Source: Verrucomicrobiota bacterium (lineage in GTDB: Bacteria > Verrucomicrobiota > Verrucomicrobiia > Opitutales > Opitutaceae). From it: DNA of 64,000 nt. The stretch lies in NCBI GenBank assembly GCA_023428905.1, contig JAEYWP010000014.1, positions 1-64,000 of the forward strand, given 5' to 3'. The notes below the pieces were generated by a model. It saw only the letters and a program-made list of their open reading frames with translations. It was not told the origin of the DNA and did no database searches. A program made the translations under genes and the position numbers. Below are positions 43,693 through 53,184 of the stretch, piece after piece (the first letter of the stretch is position 1; each line of letters starts with the position of its first letter).

Positions 43693-44352
43693 GTGAACCC
43701 TCAACGCATTTGGTGGCTGCTCGGAGCGGTCCTGCTCATTCCCATCATCCCTTGGGTGCTGGTGGGCGCTCCGCTCGAGGCGTGGGTCGAGGGCGCGCTG
43801 GGCGGAGCGGACAGCGCGGCGCCGCAGGCGTGGCTCGCCGCACTGGCGGGTGTGGCGGCGCTGGCGGTGGATAGTTTCCTGCCCATCCCGTCCACCCTGA
43901 TGATGAGCGCGCTCGGCTTCGCCTTTGGCGCCTTCTGGGGCGGAGTGCTTGCTTCCGTCGGGATTTTTCTCTCCGGCACCATCGCCTATCTCTGCTGCCG
44001 CCGTTTCGGGGTGGCGTTGGCGCGCCGAATCGCGGGCGAGGCAGGCCTCGAGCGCGTGCGGGAGGGCATGCGGCGCTTGGGACCGCTGACCATCGCCGTG
44101 ACCCGCTCGGTGCCGGTGGTGCAGGAGGCCACCGCGTGTCTCGCAGGTCTGACGGAAATGCCGGCGCGCAGCTTTTTTGGCAGCCTTGCCGCCGGGAGTG
44201 TGCCGACGGGGTTTGCGTACGCGGCGATTGGCGCCAGCGCGCTTCAGAGCGAGGGCTGGGCGCTGGCGCTCAGCCTGGTGGTGCCCGCACTCACCTGGCC
44301 TTTGATCTATTGGGTGCTGCGCTCAGCCCGCAATTCCCCTGGTCGGGTGTGA
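43693..44352 (+). CDS. VTT-domain (TVP38/TMEM64-like) membrane protein
   Basis: A 219-residue protein with about five or six hydrophobic segments and the VTT-domain pattern (LPIPSTLMMSALGFAFGAFW, SGTIAYLCCRRFG, AVTRSVPVVQEATACLAGLT). The family is related to DedA and implicated in lipid scrambling or membrane homeostasis. The start is a GTG at 43693 (VNPQRIWWLLGAVLLIP). It is divergent from the barrel gene, with a promoter region of about 190 bp. Confidence 0.8.
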   Translation: MNPQRIWWLLGAVLLIPIIPWVLVGAPLEAWVEGALGGADSAAPQAWLAALAGVAALAVDSFLPIPSTLMMSALGFAFGAFWGGVLASVGIFLSGTIAYLCCRRFGVALARRIAGEAGLERVREGMRRLGPLTIAVTRSVPVVQEATACLAGLTEMPARSFFGSLAAGSVPTGFAYAAIGASALQSEGWALALSLVVPALTWPLIYWVLRSARNSPGRV

Positions 44353-44445
44353 CGCCTCCCTGCTCGCTGCGGGGCGGGTTTTTGCAGCCTTGTTACGGAA
44401 AATCCCCGACCCGGTCGGCTGGAACGGCCCAAAACCTGCGTTGTC

Positions 44446-44679
44446 ATGGGCCGACACATGAAAATGAACGACACCGCGCCCGTGCAGGTCTTGGTCAATC
44501 CGTCGATGCCCTTGTCGACGGAGGACAAGGAACTCCTGACGGAACAGCTGCGTGAGGCCTTCCCCAGTGCGACCGAGCGGCTTCTCCACCAGGCGATCGA
44601 CGCCTGCCGTCTGGAAAGCGAGGATCCGGACGACCGCCAGAAGCTGATCCGCTGCGTGGTGGAACGGATCACGGCCTGA
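44446..44679 (+). CDS. Small hypothetical protein, 77 aa
   Basis: A short acidic helical protein (DKELLTEQLREAFPSATERL then LHQAIDACRLESEDPDDRQK). The start could be the ATG at 44446 or internal ATGs at 44458 or 44464. No family is recognised. Its 3' end overlaps the convergent thioesterase gene by 11 bp. Confidence 0.5.
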   Translation: MGRHMKMNDTAPVQVLVNPSMPLSTEDKELLTEQLREAFPSATERLLHQAIDACRLESEDPDDRQKLIRCVVERITA

Positions 44680-45451
44680 GTGCCCGGGCCGCCCGGCCCT
44701 GCTCATCCACCCAGCGGCCCGTGGCGAAGACCGTGGGGCCGGACTGGATACTGACGGCCAGGCCCGCGTCGTCCGCTGGCGCCGGCTGCGATACGACCTC
44801 GACGGCTGCGAGCTCCGGCGGGATCTCGCGGATGAATTTGAGCTGGAGCTCGCGCGGTCGGGGCGCATGCCCCGCGGCCGCCAGGGCGCTCTGGATAAAA
44901 TCGACGTAGGCGACGTTGTTGACGTGGAGGTTCGGGTCGACGTCCCCGTAGCGCAGCGACACGGCGGAGGTGCGCAGCCCTTCGCCCGCGGGTGCGGTCA
45001 ACGGCAGCCGGTCCAGCCCGGGCTCAAACGCCTCTCCTGGGATCTGGGGGAAGCGGGTGATCACCGCCTCCGGCACCCGCAGCGGAGTTTTCGTGCGAAG
45101 GTTGACGTAGATCCAGAGCGACGAGGCCGAGGCGAGGAGGGTGTCGCCGCGATACACCCGGTATTCACGGTAGCCGCGGAAACCGGTGATGCCCCGCGAC
45201 CAGGTTTCCACCCTCACGGTGTCCTCATAGGTCGGATAATTCTGGATACCAACCGCGATGCGGTTGAGGACCCACGACTCCCCGCGATCGGTGAGCAGCC
45301 GGTTTCCGGTGTCGTACTGGTTGGCATGCCGGATGGCCGCCTCCTGCAGCAGCGTGAAGAGGCCGGAGAGGAGCAGTCGCTCCTCCCGGTCCACCATGCC
45401 GTAGTCGAGGGTGGCCGAATACACATGCCGCGCGTCCATGGAGCCATCCAT
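44669..45451 (-). CDS. Acyl-ACP thioesterase family protein (double hotdog)
   Basis: A 260-residue protein with two hotdog repeats. The first has LDYGMVDREERLLLSGLFTL then QEAAIRHANQ, with TVRVETWSRGITGFRGYREY. The second has VSLRYGDVDPNLHVNNVAYV, where the N-x-H within LHVNNVAYVDF is the typical catalytic-site region. It likely hydrolyses acyl-ACP or acyl-CoA to free fatty acid. Start at the ATG at 45451 or 45439. It is on the same strand as the amylase, 20 bp downstream. Confidence 0.85.
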   Translation of the reverse strand: MDGSMDARHVYSATLDYGMVDREERLLLSGLFTLLQEAAIRHANQYDTGNRLLTDRGESWVLNRIAVGIQNYPTYEDTVRVETWSRGITGFRGYREYRVYRGDTLLASASSLWIYVNLRTKTPLRVPEAVITRFPQIPGEAFEPGLDRLPLTAPAGEGLRTSAVSLRYGDVDPNLHVNNVAYVDFIQSALAAAGHAPRPRELQLKFIREIPPELAAVEVVSQPAPADDAGLAVSIQSGPTVFATGRWVDEQGRAARALRP

Positions 45452-45471
45452 CAGACCCGCAGCGCGTGCGT

Positions 45472-47952
45472 TTACAAGCGCGGAGCCGGGCTGATCACGA
45501 TGGCGGTCCCTGCCGTGAGGGTGGTTCCGGCGAGGTTGCGCGCGCGGAGGTGGTAGTGACCCGCGTCCCGGGCGGTGCAGGCAGGGATTTCGAGCGTGGC
45601 CGCGGTCGCACCCGGCACATCGCGCCCGTCCTTCTGCCATTGGAACAGCAGCGGCGCCGTGCCCTCCACGTTGGCGCGGAGGACCAGCGGTTTTCCTTCC
45701 GCGACGGTGAGGCTTGCCGCCGGGGGCGTCACGATCTGGGGGACGCGGGCGCCCCGGATGCCGGGAGTCGCGCCTGCGGCGGTGAACGACACCGGCCCGC
45801 TCTCCGCCGCAGCCCGTCCACCCCGCAGGTCGTCGAAGGTGGCGAGGAAGGTCAGGGTGTCGTCGGGCGAATAGTCCGACGGCGGGCTCCAAAACACCCG
45901 GTAGGGGGGCGCATCATCCACCCCCACTAGCGCGTATTCGTTTGGCCGTGACGCGCGGCGCACCAGGAAGGTGACCTCGCCGACGCCATCCCCGCCCTGC
46001 AGGTCGGCACGCACCTCGTGCCGGGTCGGGAAAACCTGGCCGTCGATGGTGCGGCTGGTGATCGCGAGGGTGCTTCCGGCTGCGGGGAGGGGGAGGGAAA
46101 GACGTGGGGCGGTGGTGTTCGGGCGCGGCAGCGGACGGTCCGCGCGGTACACGGCCGCGCTGAGCGGGGGAAGGCTCAGCGGGACTGCTCCCTGCTCGGC
46201 CGTGGAGACGGTCGCGGGCAAGGTGTCCTCTGAGCGGTAGATCGCCTGCAGCGTCTGGCCGGCGGCCTGGCTGGTCGGCAGCGTCACCGCTGCCTCGGCG
46301 GTGCGGTGGGAGTTAAACACCACCAGGTATTCCACCAGTGCGTCGCGCTCGACGCGTGAGAAGGCGAGCACGGAGGGGTGCCCGCTCTCGCGCACGATCA
46401 TGGCGCCCCGGCCAAAGACGGCGTGTTCACTGCGCAGGCGGGAAAGGGTGGAGATCAGCGTGTAGAGCGGGTGGGCCGGATCGAATTTTTCGTCCGCGCC
46501 CGTGCGCGTGGTCCCGATGAGCGAAAGGTCGCGGTAGTGCGGCGCCTGGGAAGCGAACATCGTTTCGCGCGCCGCCATGTCCCCGCCCGTGCCGGTCATG
46601 CCCTGCTCATCGCCGTAGTAGATCACCGGCTGACCGCGGGCGAAAAAGAGCAGTTCGTGCCCGCGTTTCATCAGGTCCAGCAACTGCGCGTCCGACGCCT
46701 TGGGGTTGTCCGCCTTGAGGAAGTGGCCGAACCGGCCGGCATCATGGTTGCCCAGGAAGGTGGGGGTGACGTGCACATTGCTGTCGTGGTCGGTGTAATA
46801 GTCGTCGTCCCGGAACATCTGCGAGATCGTCTTGGCCGGCTCGAGGCGCGAGAGGTAATAGCGGGCGCCCCGGAAGAAGGCGAAGTCGAGCGAGGTGTCG
46901 ATTGGCACCGTGGTGCTGTATTCGGATAGGACGGACGGATCGCCCTCGTCGTTGTAGACCTCACCAAAGAGGAGGAAATCGTTCCTGCCTGTGGAGCGTG
47001 CCGCCCGATGAATGGCCGGGACAAAGGCCTGCCAGAACTCCGGGTTGACGTGGCGCGCGGTGTCGAGCCGGTATCCGGCAACCTTGTACGAGGTGAGCCA
47101 GTGGGAGAAGATGTCGATCATCCCCGTGACCACCCGCGGGTGTTCGGTGAAGAGGTCGTCCAACCCGACAAAGTCGCCGTGGAGGGAGTTTTCGCCGCGG
47201 AAGGTGGTGTTGCCGCGGTTGTGGTAGAGGGTGGGGTCGTTGAGCCAGGCTGGGTTTTTGATCGCAGCCTCGGCCGGTGCCACCTCCGGCACATAGGCAA
47301 AGCTCGTATCGGCTGAGAGCGCGGGAAAGAGCGTGGCGTCGTTCAGGCCGTTGTAGGCGACGGCGTTTTCGTCAAAGACACGGCCCTCGGCGTCGCGCCA
47401 GGGATACTCGGCTTCCGCGCGGTACTCGGTCACACCGCCCCGGGGCACGATCACGTCGGCGGTGTGGTTGACGATGATGTCGAGAAAGACGCGGATGCCC
47501 CGTTGCTCCGCCGCCTCGATGAACGCGCTAAATTCCTCATTGGTGCCGAGGTGGGGATCGATGCGGAGGAAGTCGGTGATCCAGTAGCCGTGGTAACCGG
47601 CGGTTCCGCTCTGCACCGCCTTGTTGGTGAACGGAGGCGTGACCCAGATGGCAGTGATCCCCAATCCCTTCAGGTAGTCCAGGTGCGCGGTCAGGCCCGC
47701 GAAGTCGCCGCCGTGATAATGCGAGATCGCGGTCGGATCAAAACCGTCGTGTTCCCGCCCTCCGGTCAGGTGGCCCCGGTCGTTGTCGCGACGACCATTG
47801 GAGAACCGGTCGGTCAGGACGAAATAAAACACCTGCGGCGGCGCGGCGTGCGCCAGGCGCGGGACGGTGGGGGGCGGGGGCGGTGTGGCGGCGACGCCCG
47901 AGGTGGTGAAGCAGGCTGCGAGCAGGAGACCGCGCAGGGAGAGGGGGTGCAT
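45472..47952 (-). CDS. Secreted GH13 alpha-amylase with Ig-like C-terminal domain
   Basis: An 826-residue enzyme with a signal peptide (LLLAACFTTSGVAA) and all four GH13 regions: VFLDIIVNH, GYRLDTARHV (nucleophile Asp), LFGEVYND (acid/base Glu) and FLGNHDAGR. It cleaves alpha-1,4 glucans outside the cytoplasm, probably periplasmic or secreted. After the barrel and beta-sheet domain C, the last about 90 residues form an Ig-like module (LFQWQKDGRDVPG, DAGHYHLRARNLAG). No SusCD genes are adjacent. The thioesterase gene follows it. Confidence 0.9.
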   Translation of the reverse strand: MHPLSLRGLLLAACFTTSGVAATPPPPPTVPRLAHAAPPQVFYFVLTDRFSNGRRDNDRGHLTGGREHDGFDPTAISHYHGGDFAGLTAHLDYLKGLGITAIWVTPPFTNKAVQSGTAGYHGYWITDFLRIDPHLGTNEEFSAFIEAAEQRGIRVFLDIIVNHTADVIVPRGGVTEYRAEAEYPWRDAEGRVFDENAVAYNGLNDATLFPALSADTSFAYVPEVAPAEAAIKNPAWLNDPTLYHNRGNTTFRGENSLHGDFVGLDDLFTEHPRVVTGMIDIFSHWLTSYKVAGYRLDTARHVNPEFWQAFVPAIHRAARSTGRNDFLLFGEVYNDEGDPSVLSEYSTTVPIDTSLDFAFFRGARYYLSRLEPAKTISQMFRDDDYYTDHDSNVHVTPTFLGNHDAGRFGHFLKADNPKASDAQLLDLMKRGHELLFFARGQPVIYYGDEQGMTGTGGDMAARETMFASQAPHYRDLSLIGTTRTGADEKFDPAHPLYTLISTLSRLRSEHAVFGRGAMIVRESGHPSVLAFSRVERDALVEYLVVFNSHRTAEAAVTLPTSQAAGQTLQAIYRSEDTLPATVSTAEQGAVPLSLPPLSAAVYRADRPLPRPNTTAPRLSLPLPAAGSTLAITSRTIDGQVFPTRHEVRADLQGGDGVGEVTFLVRRASRPNEYALVGVDDAPPYRVFWSPPSDYSPDDTLTFLATFDDLRGGRAAAESGPVSFTAAGATPGIRGARVPQIVTPPAASLTVAEGKPLVLRANVEGTAPLLFQWQKDGRDVPGATAATLEIPACTARDAGHYHLRARNLAGTTLTAGTAIVISPAPRL

Positions 47953-48039
47953 AGCCCTACCATCCGTGTTACGCCGGGAGGGTCAAAAAACGCGTGGTGG
48001 AGAAATCCGTGATCGCGGGGAGAGAACTTAGCGTGCCGC

Positions 48040-48079
48040 AAAAAAAAGTGCGATCCCCAGCCTGAGCCGGGGATCGCAC
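48040..48079 (-). terminator. Rho-independent terminator after the entericidin-like gene
   Basis: On the minus strand a perfect 11-bp stem (48079-48069 with 48058-48048, 10-nt loop) is followed by eight T residues (48047-48040). It lies about 40 bp after the stop at 48118. Confidence 0.9.
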
Positions 48080-48117
48080 AGACCCGAGTCCCGGGATGAA
48101 CCGGTCTTGGGCTGAAC

Positions 48118-48267
48118 TTAGTTACGCGCGTCGCGCGCCTCGTCGGAGATCTTTTCGCCGGCACGCTCAATGTCGTTGCCAGCGCCTTCCATCGTGCGGC
48201 AGCCGGAGAAGGCGAGGGCGGCGAGGAAGAAAGAGATCAGGACAGTCGTCAGGGTCTTGTTTTTCAT
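48118..48267 (-). CDS. Entericidin-like small lipoprotein
   Basis: A 49-residue lipoprotein. It starts MKNKTLTTVLISFFLAALAF with a lipobox ending at a Cys (AFSGC, C23), then the entericidin pattern TMEGAGNDIERAGEKISDEA. The mature peptide is only about 27 residues. Entericidins are small envelope lipoproteins with stress-linked roles; the exact function here is unknown. It has its own terminator, so it is probably monocistronic. The gap 48268-48531 contains A/T-rich sequence suitable for promoters on both sides, but no other gene. Confidence 0.88.
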   Translation of the reverse strand: MKNKTLTTVLISFFLAALAFSGCRTMEGAGNDIERAGEKISDEARDARN

Positions 48268-48531
48268 AGCGCGGCACCTAATGCACGGGTGATGCCAGCC
48301 GTATTTTGAAAAGCATAAGCAGTTGTTAAAAAGCTAGTTGTGGTAAAACGCCGCACGTGATGCTCCGGTTGCGCACCCAGCGGCCCTCGCGATGTGCAAA
48401 GGTGCGTCGCCCGGGCGGTGCAGATTGCGCCCGCCTGCAGTCCACGCCGAAGTCAGTAGGAATCCGTTCTCTAGGGGGCTTCTATTGTAATATAGTTGCG
48501 AGAACCTTCTTTTTGTGTCGTTAATTCCCGT

Positions 48532-49593
48532 ATGCAGCCGCCAAGCCCTTTCGAAGATTTCTCGAATCTTCTATGTATGAAGGGGTTGCTGCAGGTGGAC
48601 TCGCTATCGAACTGGATGACCGGCGCGATGGGTGGTGAAGGTGGGCTGGGGTTTCTTCCGGCCGCCGAGCGGGAGGTGGTGAAGCGGGACGAGATCACGC
48701 TGCGTCACGCCTTTGCGTCTCGGTTTTCCGCCGTGGAGCTCTTGGACGCGAGTGCACGCCTGGCAGAGTTGGAGCGGCGCGCGGGCATGGTGGCGCTTCT
48801 GTTTCGTGCCTACCGGGCCGGGCACCGCGCGGTGCCCTTGGAACTGCGTCGTGAGCTGCAGGCAGCAGAGGTCGACGTGTTTCTCTCCGCGGTGTCGCGG
48901 CTGCAGCTGACGGCCGGCGTGCCGCTGCTGGCGATGGCGGAATACCTCGAAGTGGGGGCTGCCGCCGACGATGATCTGGTGGCCCACGTTTTTGATCCGC
49001 TTCAGCTGCGGTACGTGCTGGCCTGCCACGATGCGGGCGTGCGTGAACAGCTCGGGGAGGAACGTATCCGCGTCCTCAAGGCGGCCTGCACCGCGCTCGA
49101 CCGCACCTGCCTGCGGGCCTGGTTCGACGACTTGGTGCCGTACCTGGAGGTGTTGTCCAAAGACGCGCCCCAGTTTTTGCGCGGTATCCTCCACGACCTC
49201 TGCCGCCACGGTGGCGGCGGTGACCTGGCTGGCCTGGCCTACGAGATTGCGGCGCTCGACGTTCGCATGTTCGGCGAACCGGGCTGGGAGAGCAGCCGTA
49301 CGTTCTGTGCAGTGCTTCGCCTTACGACGGCGCCGGGCTCGGAGGTACTCGACGCTTATTTGACGGATGAAGAAATCGATACCGCATTGCTCGCGGCGGA
49401 GGCGGTGCGTCAGGACGAATTGATCGCCCACTTTCGGCGTCTGGCCACGAGCTACAACACGAGGCGCCACCGGACGCTGCATCGCAGCGTGGCACAGCGG
49501 GCCCGTCACCAAGAGGGCGTGGCGGACGAAGCGCTGCGGACCACCGTTCAAGCGTGGTCGGTCGCCACCGGGGCGGAAGCAAACGCAGGGTAG
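48532..49593 (+). CDS. Hypothetical protein, 353 aa
   Basis: Unrecognised, mostly helical soluble protein. The ATG at 48532 (MQPPSPFEDFSNLLCMKGLL) is preferred to a TTG 12 codons upstream. Features include HAFASRFSAVELLDASARLA, a central alpha-solenoid-like stretch, and a basic C-terminus (HFRRLATSYNTRRHRTLHRS then VAQRARH) that could bind nucleic acid. There are no TM helices. It stands alone: 264 bp upstream and 261 bp downstream show no genes, although an unusual A/T-rich stretch precedes it. Confidence 0.6.
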   Translation: MQPPSPFEDFSNLLCMKGLLQVDSLSNWMTGAMGGEGGLGFLPAAEREVVKRDEITLRHAFASRFSAVELLDASARLAELERRAGMVALLFRAYRAGHRAVPLELRRELQAAEVDVFLSAVSRLQLTAGVPLLAMAEYLEVGAAADDDLVAHVFDPLQLRYVLACHDAGVREQLGEERIRVLKAACTALDRTCLRAWFDDLVPYLEVLSKDAPQFLRGILHDLCRHGGGGDLAGLAYEIAALDVRMFGEPGWESSRTFCAVLRLTTAPGSEVLDAYLTDEEIDTALLAAEAVRQDELIAHFRRLATSYNTRRHRTLHRSVAQRARHQEGVADEALRTTVQAWSVATGAEANAG

Positions 49594-49854
49594 GCGAGTG
49601 CAGGGTCAGCAGCGTGGAGGAAAGCAGCGCGGAGGTGCGCCGCTCCGTCTGTCGGGCAGGTGTGGTCGCACGGAAATCATGTTGGGCGCAGCGTGGTGGT
49701 TTTGTGCGCAACGAGGTGAGTTGGGCGGCGCTTTTTCGGGCGGCCGGGGAACAGGAAGGGCGGGTGGTTTTGTCAAGAGTCAAGACATGACCCCTTAAAA
49801 TGCGTTCGCGGCTGGCGCTTGCGGTGATTCGGGCTACGAACGGGAGGAACTGCC

Positions 49855-50721
49855 ATGCCTCTTGAAAAACTGACCACGACCTTTGCCACCCGGGATGAGG
49901 GGCTGAAGGCCTCTGTTGTGCTGAACAATGGTGTGCGCATGCCCTGGTTTGGCCTGGGCGTGTGGCAGATGGAGCCGCGCGAGACAGAAAGCCATGTGAA
50001 GACCGCGGTCCGGCTTGGATACCGGAGCATCGACACGGCGAAGATCTACCAGAACGAGCACGCGGTGGGCCGGGCGATCCGCACCTGCGGCGTCCCGCGC
50101 GATCAGCTCTTTGTCACCACCAAGGTGTGGAATGACGACATGCGCGCCGGGCGGGTGGAGGAGGCCTTTGATGAAGCGCTTCAGCGGCTGGGCCTCGAGT
50201 ACGTCGACCTGTTCCTCTTGCACTGGCCGATCACGGGCAAACTGGTCTCCTCCTGGCAGGCACTGGAGCGCTGCCACCGTGCCGGCAAGGTGCGCGCGAT
50301 CGGAGTCAGCAACTACATGGTCCCGCACCTGAAAGAGCTGCTGGCTGCTGCGGAGGTGGTGCCGGCCATCAACCAAATCGAATACCATCCCTACCTGCAG
50401 AGCCGGGCCCTCACCGCCTTCTGCGAGGAGAAGGGAATCCGGATGCAGGCGTGGAGCCCGCTGATGCAGGCCGGCTCGATCCTGAAGGATCCTGCCCTGG
50501 CCGAGATCGCGAAACGGCACCGCAAGAGTGTCGCCCAGGTGATCCTGCGCTGGGACCTCCAGGAGGGGGTGCTGACGATTCCGAAATCATCGAAGGAGCA
50601 TCGGATGATGGAAAACGCGGACATCTTCGACTTTGTCCTGAGCGAGGACGAGATGGCGGCGATCACCCGGCTGGACCGCAACCAACGCTCGGGTGCGGAT
50701 CCGATGAACTTCTCCTTCTGA
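49855..50721 (+). CDS. Aldo/keto reductase
   Basis: A 288-residue AKR-family enzyme with the complete catalytic tetrad: Asp and Tyr in YRSIDTAKIYQNEHAVG, Lys in FVTTKVWN, and His in LFLLHWP. The NADPH-binding end is visible (TIPKSSKEHRMMENADIFDF). It is closest in pattern to 2,5-diketo-D-gluconate-reductase-type AKRs. It reduces aldehydes or ketones; the exact substrate is unknown. The 261 bp before it contain no gene. Confidence 0.9.
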   Translation: MPLEKLTTTFATRDEGLKASVVLNNGVRMPWFGLGVWQMEPRETESHVKTAVRLGYRSIDTAKIYQNEHAVGRAIRTCGVPRDQLFVTTKVWNDDMRAGRVEEAFDEALQRLGLEYVDLFLLHWPITGKLVSSWQALERCHRAGKVRAIGVSNYMVPHLKELLAAAEVVPAINQIEYHPYLQSRALTAFCEEKGIRMQAWSPLMQAGSILKDPALAEIAKRHRKSVAQVILRWDLQEGVLTIPKSSKEHRMMENADIFDFVLSEDEMAAITRLDRNQRSGADPMNFSF

Positions 50722-50813
50722 AGCGATTGGCGCGAACGCGTGCCTCGCCGCCTCCCCCCGTCCTGACCGCGCCCGGTCGTACACGTCGCCCCACGCTCAC
50801 TTTCCTTTTTTTC

Positions 50814-51701
50814 ATGAACTCTCCTCGTATCGGTTTTGTTGGTGTTGGGCGCATGGGCGCAAACATGGCCCGCCGCCTCAAGGACGTGGGGCGGTCGGTG
50901 ACCGTTGTGTTCGACGCCCACGCGCCGTCCGCCACCGCCCTCGCGGGCGAACTTGGGGCCAAGGCGGCCCACCGGCTGGAGGACGTCACCGCCGCCGCCG
51001 ATGTGATCTTCACCGTCGTCACCGACGACCGCGCGCAGTTGGGCGTTTTTGCGGAGACCGGTGACAGCCTGCTCATCGGCGCCAAGGGGCGCTGCTTTGT
51101 GAACTGTGCCACGCTCTCACCGAAGGTGCACCTCGAGGTGGAGCGGCGTGCGCGAGACGCCGGTGCCGCGTCCATCGAGGCGTGCATGGCCTCTTCCATT
51201 CCGCAGGCACGCAACGGTACCCTCTATCTGATGTGTGCCGGCGACGTGAACGCCTTTGCCAAGGTGGAGGACATCCTCCGCCAACTCAGCTCCGCCCTGC
51301 GGCATACCGGCGCCACCGGCACCGCGGCCCAGGTAAAGGCGCTGGTCAACATGGTCATGAACATCAACACCGCCGCTCTCGCGGAGGGCCTCGGTCTTGC
51401 CCACGCGCTTGGCCTGGATCTCGACATGGTGCGCGAGGTGTTTTCCCAAACGGGTGCCCATTCGCAGGTGCTCAAGACCGACGGCGAGGACATGCAGAAC
51501 CGCGCGCACGAGTGTTTTTTCTCCGCCGCCCATGCCGCCAAGGACTCCACCATCGCCTGGACGCTGGGTGCCGAAGCTGGCCTTTCCCTGCCCCTCGCGG
51601 GCGCGACCAAACTGCAGTTTGAACGTATGGTCGCGCTCGGCCTCGGCGAGTTGGACAAAAGCGGTGTGGCCGAACTCACCTTCAAGGACCGGCGGGCGTA
51701 G
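50814..51701 (+). CDS. NAD(P)-dependent beta-hydroxyacid dehydrogenase
   Basis: A 295-residue protein of the 3-hydroxyisobutyrate dehydrogenase family. The dinucleotide site is IGFVGVGRMGANMARRL (5-21), and the substrate loop has SIEACMASSIPQARNGTLYL. The catalytic lysine is in AQVKALVNMVMN, and the C-terminal helical domain has AAHAAKDSTIAWTLGAEAG. The family includes glyoxylate/succinic-semialdehyde reductases, which are the alternative. The ATG at 50814 follows a T-rich leader. It lies 92 bp after the aldo/keto reductase on the same strand. Confidence 0.88.
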   Translation: MNSPRIGFVGVGRMGANMARRLKDVGRSVTVVFDAHAPSATALAGELGAKAAHRLEDVTAAADVIFTVVTDDRAQLGVFAETGDSLLIGAKGRCFVNCATLSPKVHLEVERRARDAGAASIEACMASSIPQARNGTLYLMCAGDVNAFAKVEDILRQLSSALRHTGATGTAAQVKALVNMVMNINTAALAEGLGLAHALGLDLDMVREVFSQTGAHSQVLKTDGEDMQNRAHECFFSAAHAAKDSTIAWTLGAEAGLSLPLAGATKLQFERMVALGLGELDKSGVAELTFKDRRA

Positions 51702-51828
51702 GTTTGCATTTTGCCGGGCGGTGTCCGGGTGCAGTTGCAGTCTGGCAACACAGGGAGGTGGGTTTTCTAGGCAAGTCATTGAAGGGAAACGGCTTAATTG
51801 CTGGCATAACTCAAGCGAAGGGGCGCTT

Positions 51829-53010
51829 ATGACTTCTCGTCCGCCCCTCCGCCCCCTGCCTGGCTCACCAGCACGCCGCCGCGGCGCCGCACCTGTCAAA
51901 GTCCTGCTCGTAGTGGCGTCCCTGCTGCTTCTCGGGGTGCTGCTTGCCGGCCCGATTGCGACCCGCGTTGCCAATCGGAAGCTCGACCAACTGGAGGGAG
52001 TCCGAGGCCACCTGGAAAGGATCACCGTCGCGCTTTGGCGCGGTGGACTTTCGGCGCGTGGATTGGTCCTGGAGGACCGCGAACGTCCCAACGACGTGCC
52101 GATCCTCAAGGTGGAACGCGTGGACATGCGCCTCAGTTGGGGCGCCCTTTTTCGGGGCCGCCTCGGAGGGGCGATGACCATCGACGGAGCGGAGCTGAAC
52201 CTGGTGCAGACCGAGCTGCCCACCCCTGAGGAGGCCGCAGAAGCAAAGGAAAAGATGAAGGAGATCCGGGCTAAGCTGGAACCCTGGCGCCGCGCGCTGC
52301 AGGAGGCGTTTCCCATGGAGCTGTCCCGGCTCGAGGTGAAGAATGCCACCATCCATTTCATCGACCGCGCCCGTCAGCCCCATTCCCGCGTCGGGATCGA
52401 CAAGCTCCACCTGGTCGGCACCGGTTTGAGCAACCGCGCCGAGGGTGAGACGTATCCGGCCAAATTGGACATGACGGGAGTCGTGACCGGCAATGGCGAC
52501 CTGCGCGTCCGCGTGGAGGCCGATCCGCTGGAAAAGTCGCCCACCTTCAAGACCGTCCTCGAGCTCAAGCCCATGGACCTGCGCGCGTGGAATGACTTTC
52601 TTCGCGCCCTGGCCAAGGTGGACGTGGGCTCGGGTTTCTTCGAGTTCTACGTCGAAGCAGAGGCCAAGGCGGGAACTTACGAAGGCTACGTGAAGCCCTT
52701 CTTCAAGGAGCTGGATTTCCATTCCGCCTCCGACCAGGGCGAGAGCATTGGCACCCGGATCAAGGAGGCCGCGGCCGATGTCGTCACGGCCGTCTTCGAC
52801 AACGACGAGGACGGCGACCAGCAGGTCGCCACCAAGGCTCCCTTCTCCGGGAGCTTTGCCGGCACCGACGTCGATGTCTGGACCGCGGTCGAGACGCTCC
52901 TCCGCAACGCCTTCGTCGAGGGCCTGCGGGAGGGTTTTGATCGCGGGCTTCTGGGGCGCCGGGGCGGCGAGGCGCAAAGGGCGCCCGACGGCAACGAGGA
53001 CCGGGGCTGA
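51829..53010 (+). CDS. DUF748/AsmA-like membrane-anchored protein
   Basis: A 393-residue protein with one N-terminal TM helix (about 24-42) and an extended periplasmic beta-rich region of the AsmA/DUF748 type. Segments include VALWRGGLSARGLVLEDRER, LGGAMTIDGAELNLVQTELP and RLEVKNATIHFID. These proteins relate to inter-membrane lipid transport and envelope homeostasis. It precedes the PspA-like gene by 175 bp on the same strand, so it may belong to the same envelope-stress region, but the gap is large. Confidence 0.72.
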   Translation: MTSRPPLRPLPGSPARRRGAAPVKVLLVVASLLLLGVLLAGPIATRVANRKLDQLEGVRGHLERITVALWRGGLSARGLVLEDRERPNDVPILKVERVDMRLSWGALFRGRLGGAMTIDGAELNLVQTELPTPEEAAEAKEKMKEIRAKLEPWRRALQEAFPMELSRLEVKNATIHFIDRARQPHSRVGIDKLHLVGTGLSNRAEGETYPAKLDMTGVVTGNGDLRVRVEADPLEKSPTFKTVLELKPMDLRAWNDFLRALAKVDVGSGFFEFYVEAEAKAGTYEGYVKPFFKELDFHSASDQGESIGTRIKEAAADVVTAVFDNDEDGDQQVATKAPFSGSFAGTDVDVWTAVETLLRNAFVEGLREGFDRGLLGRRGGEAQRAPDGNEDRG

Positions 53011-53184
53011 ATTAAGGGAGGCCTGGGCGGGCTCGAACTGCCGTGGCGAATTGTAATTTGCGCAGCCGCATCCGGATGCTAAAAGGAGGGCGCGCAGCGT
53101 CCCTGTCCGTCCGGACCGGGCACGTGGCGCACCTTCCTCCTCACCCCGCCGCGACCGCGGCCAACCACCTCACCACCTCCTGCC

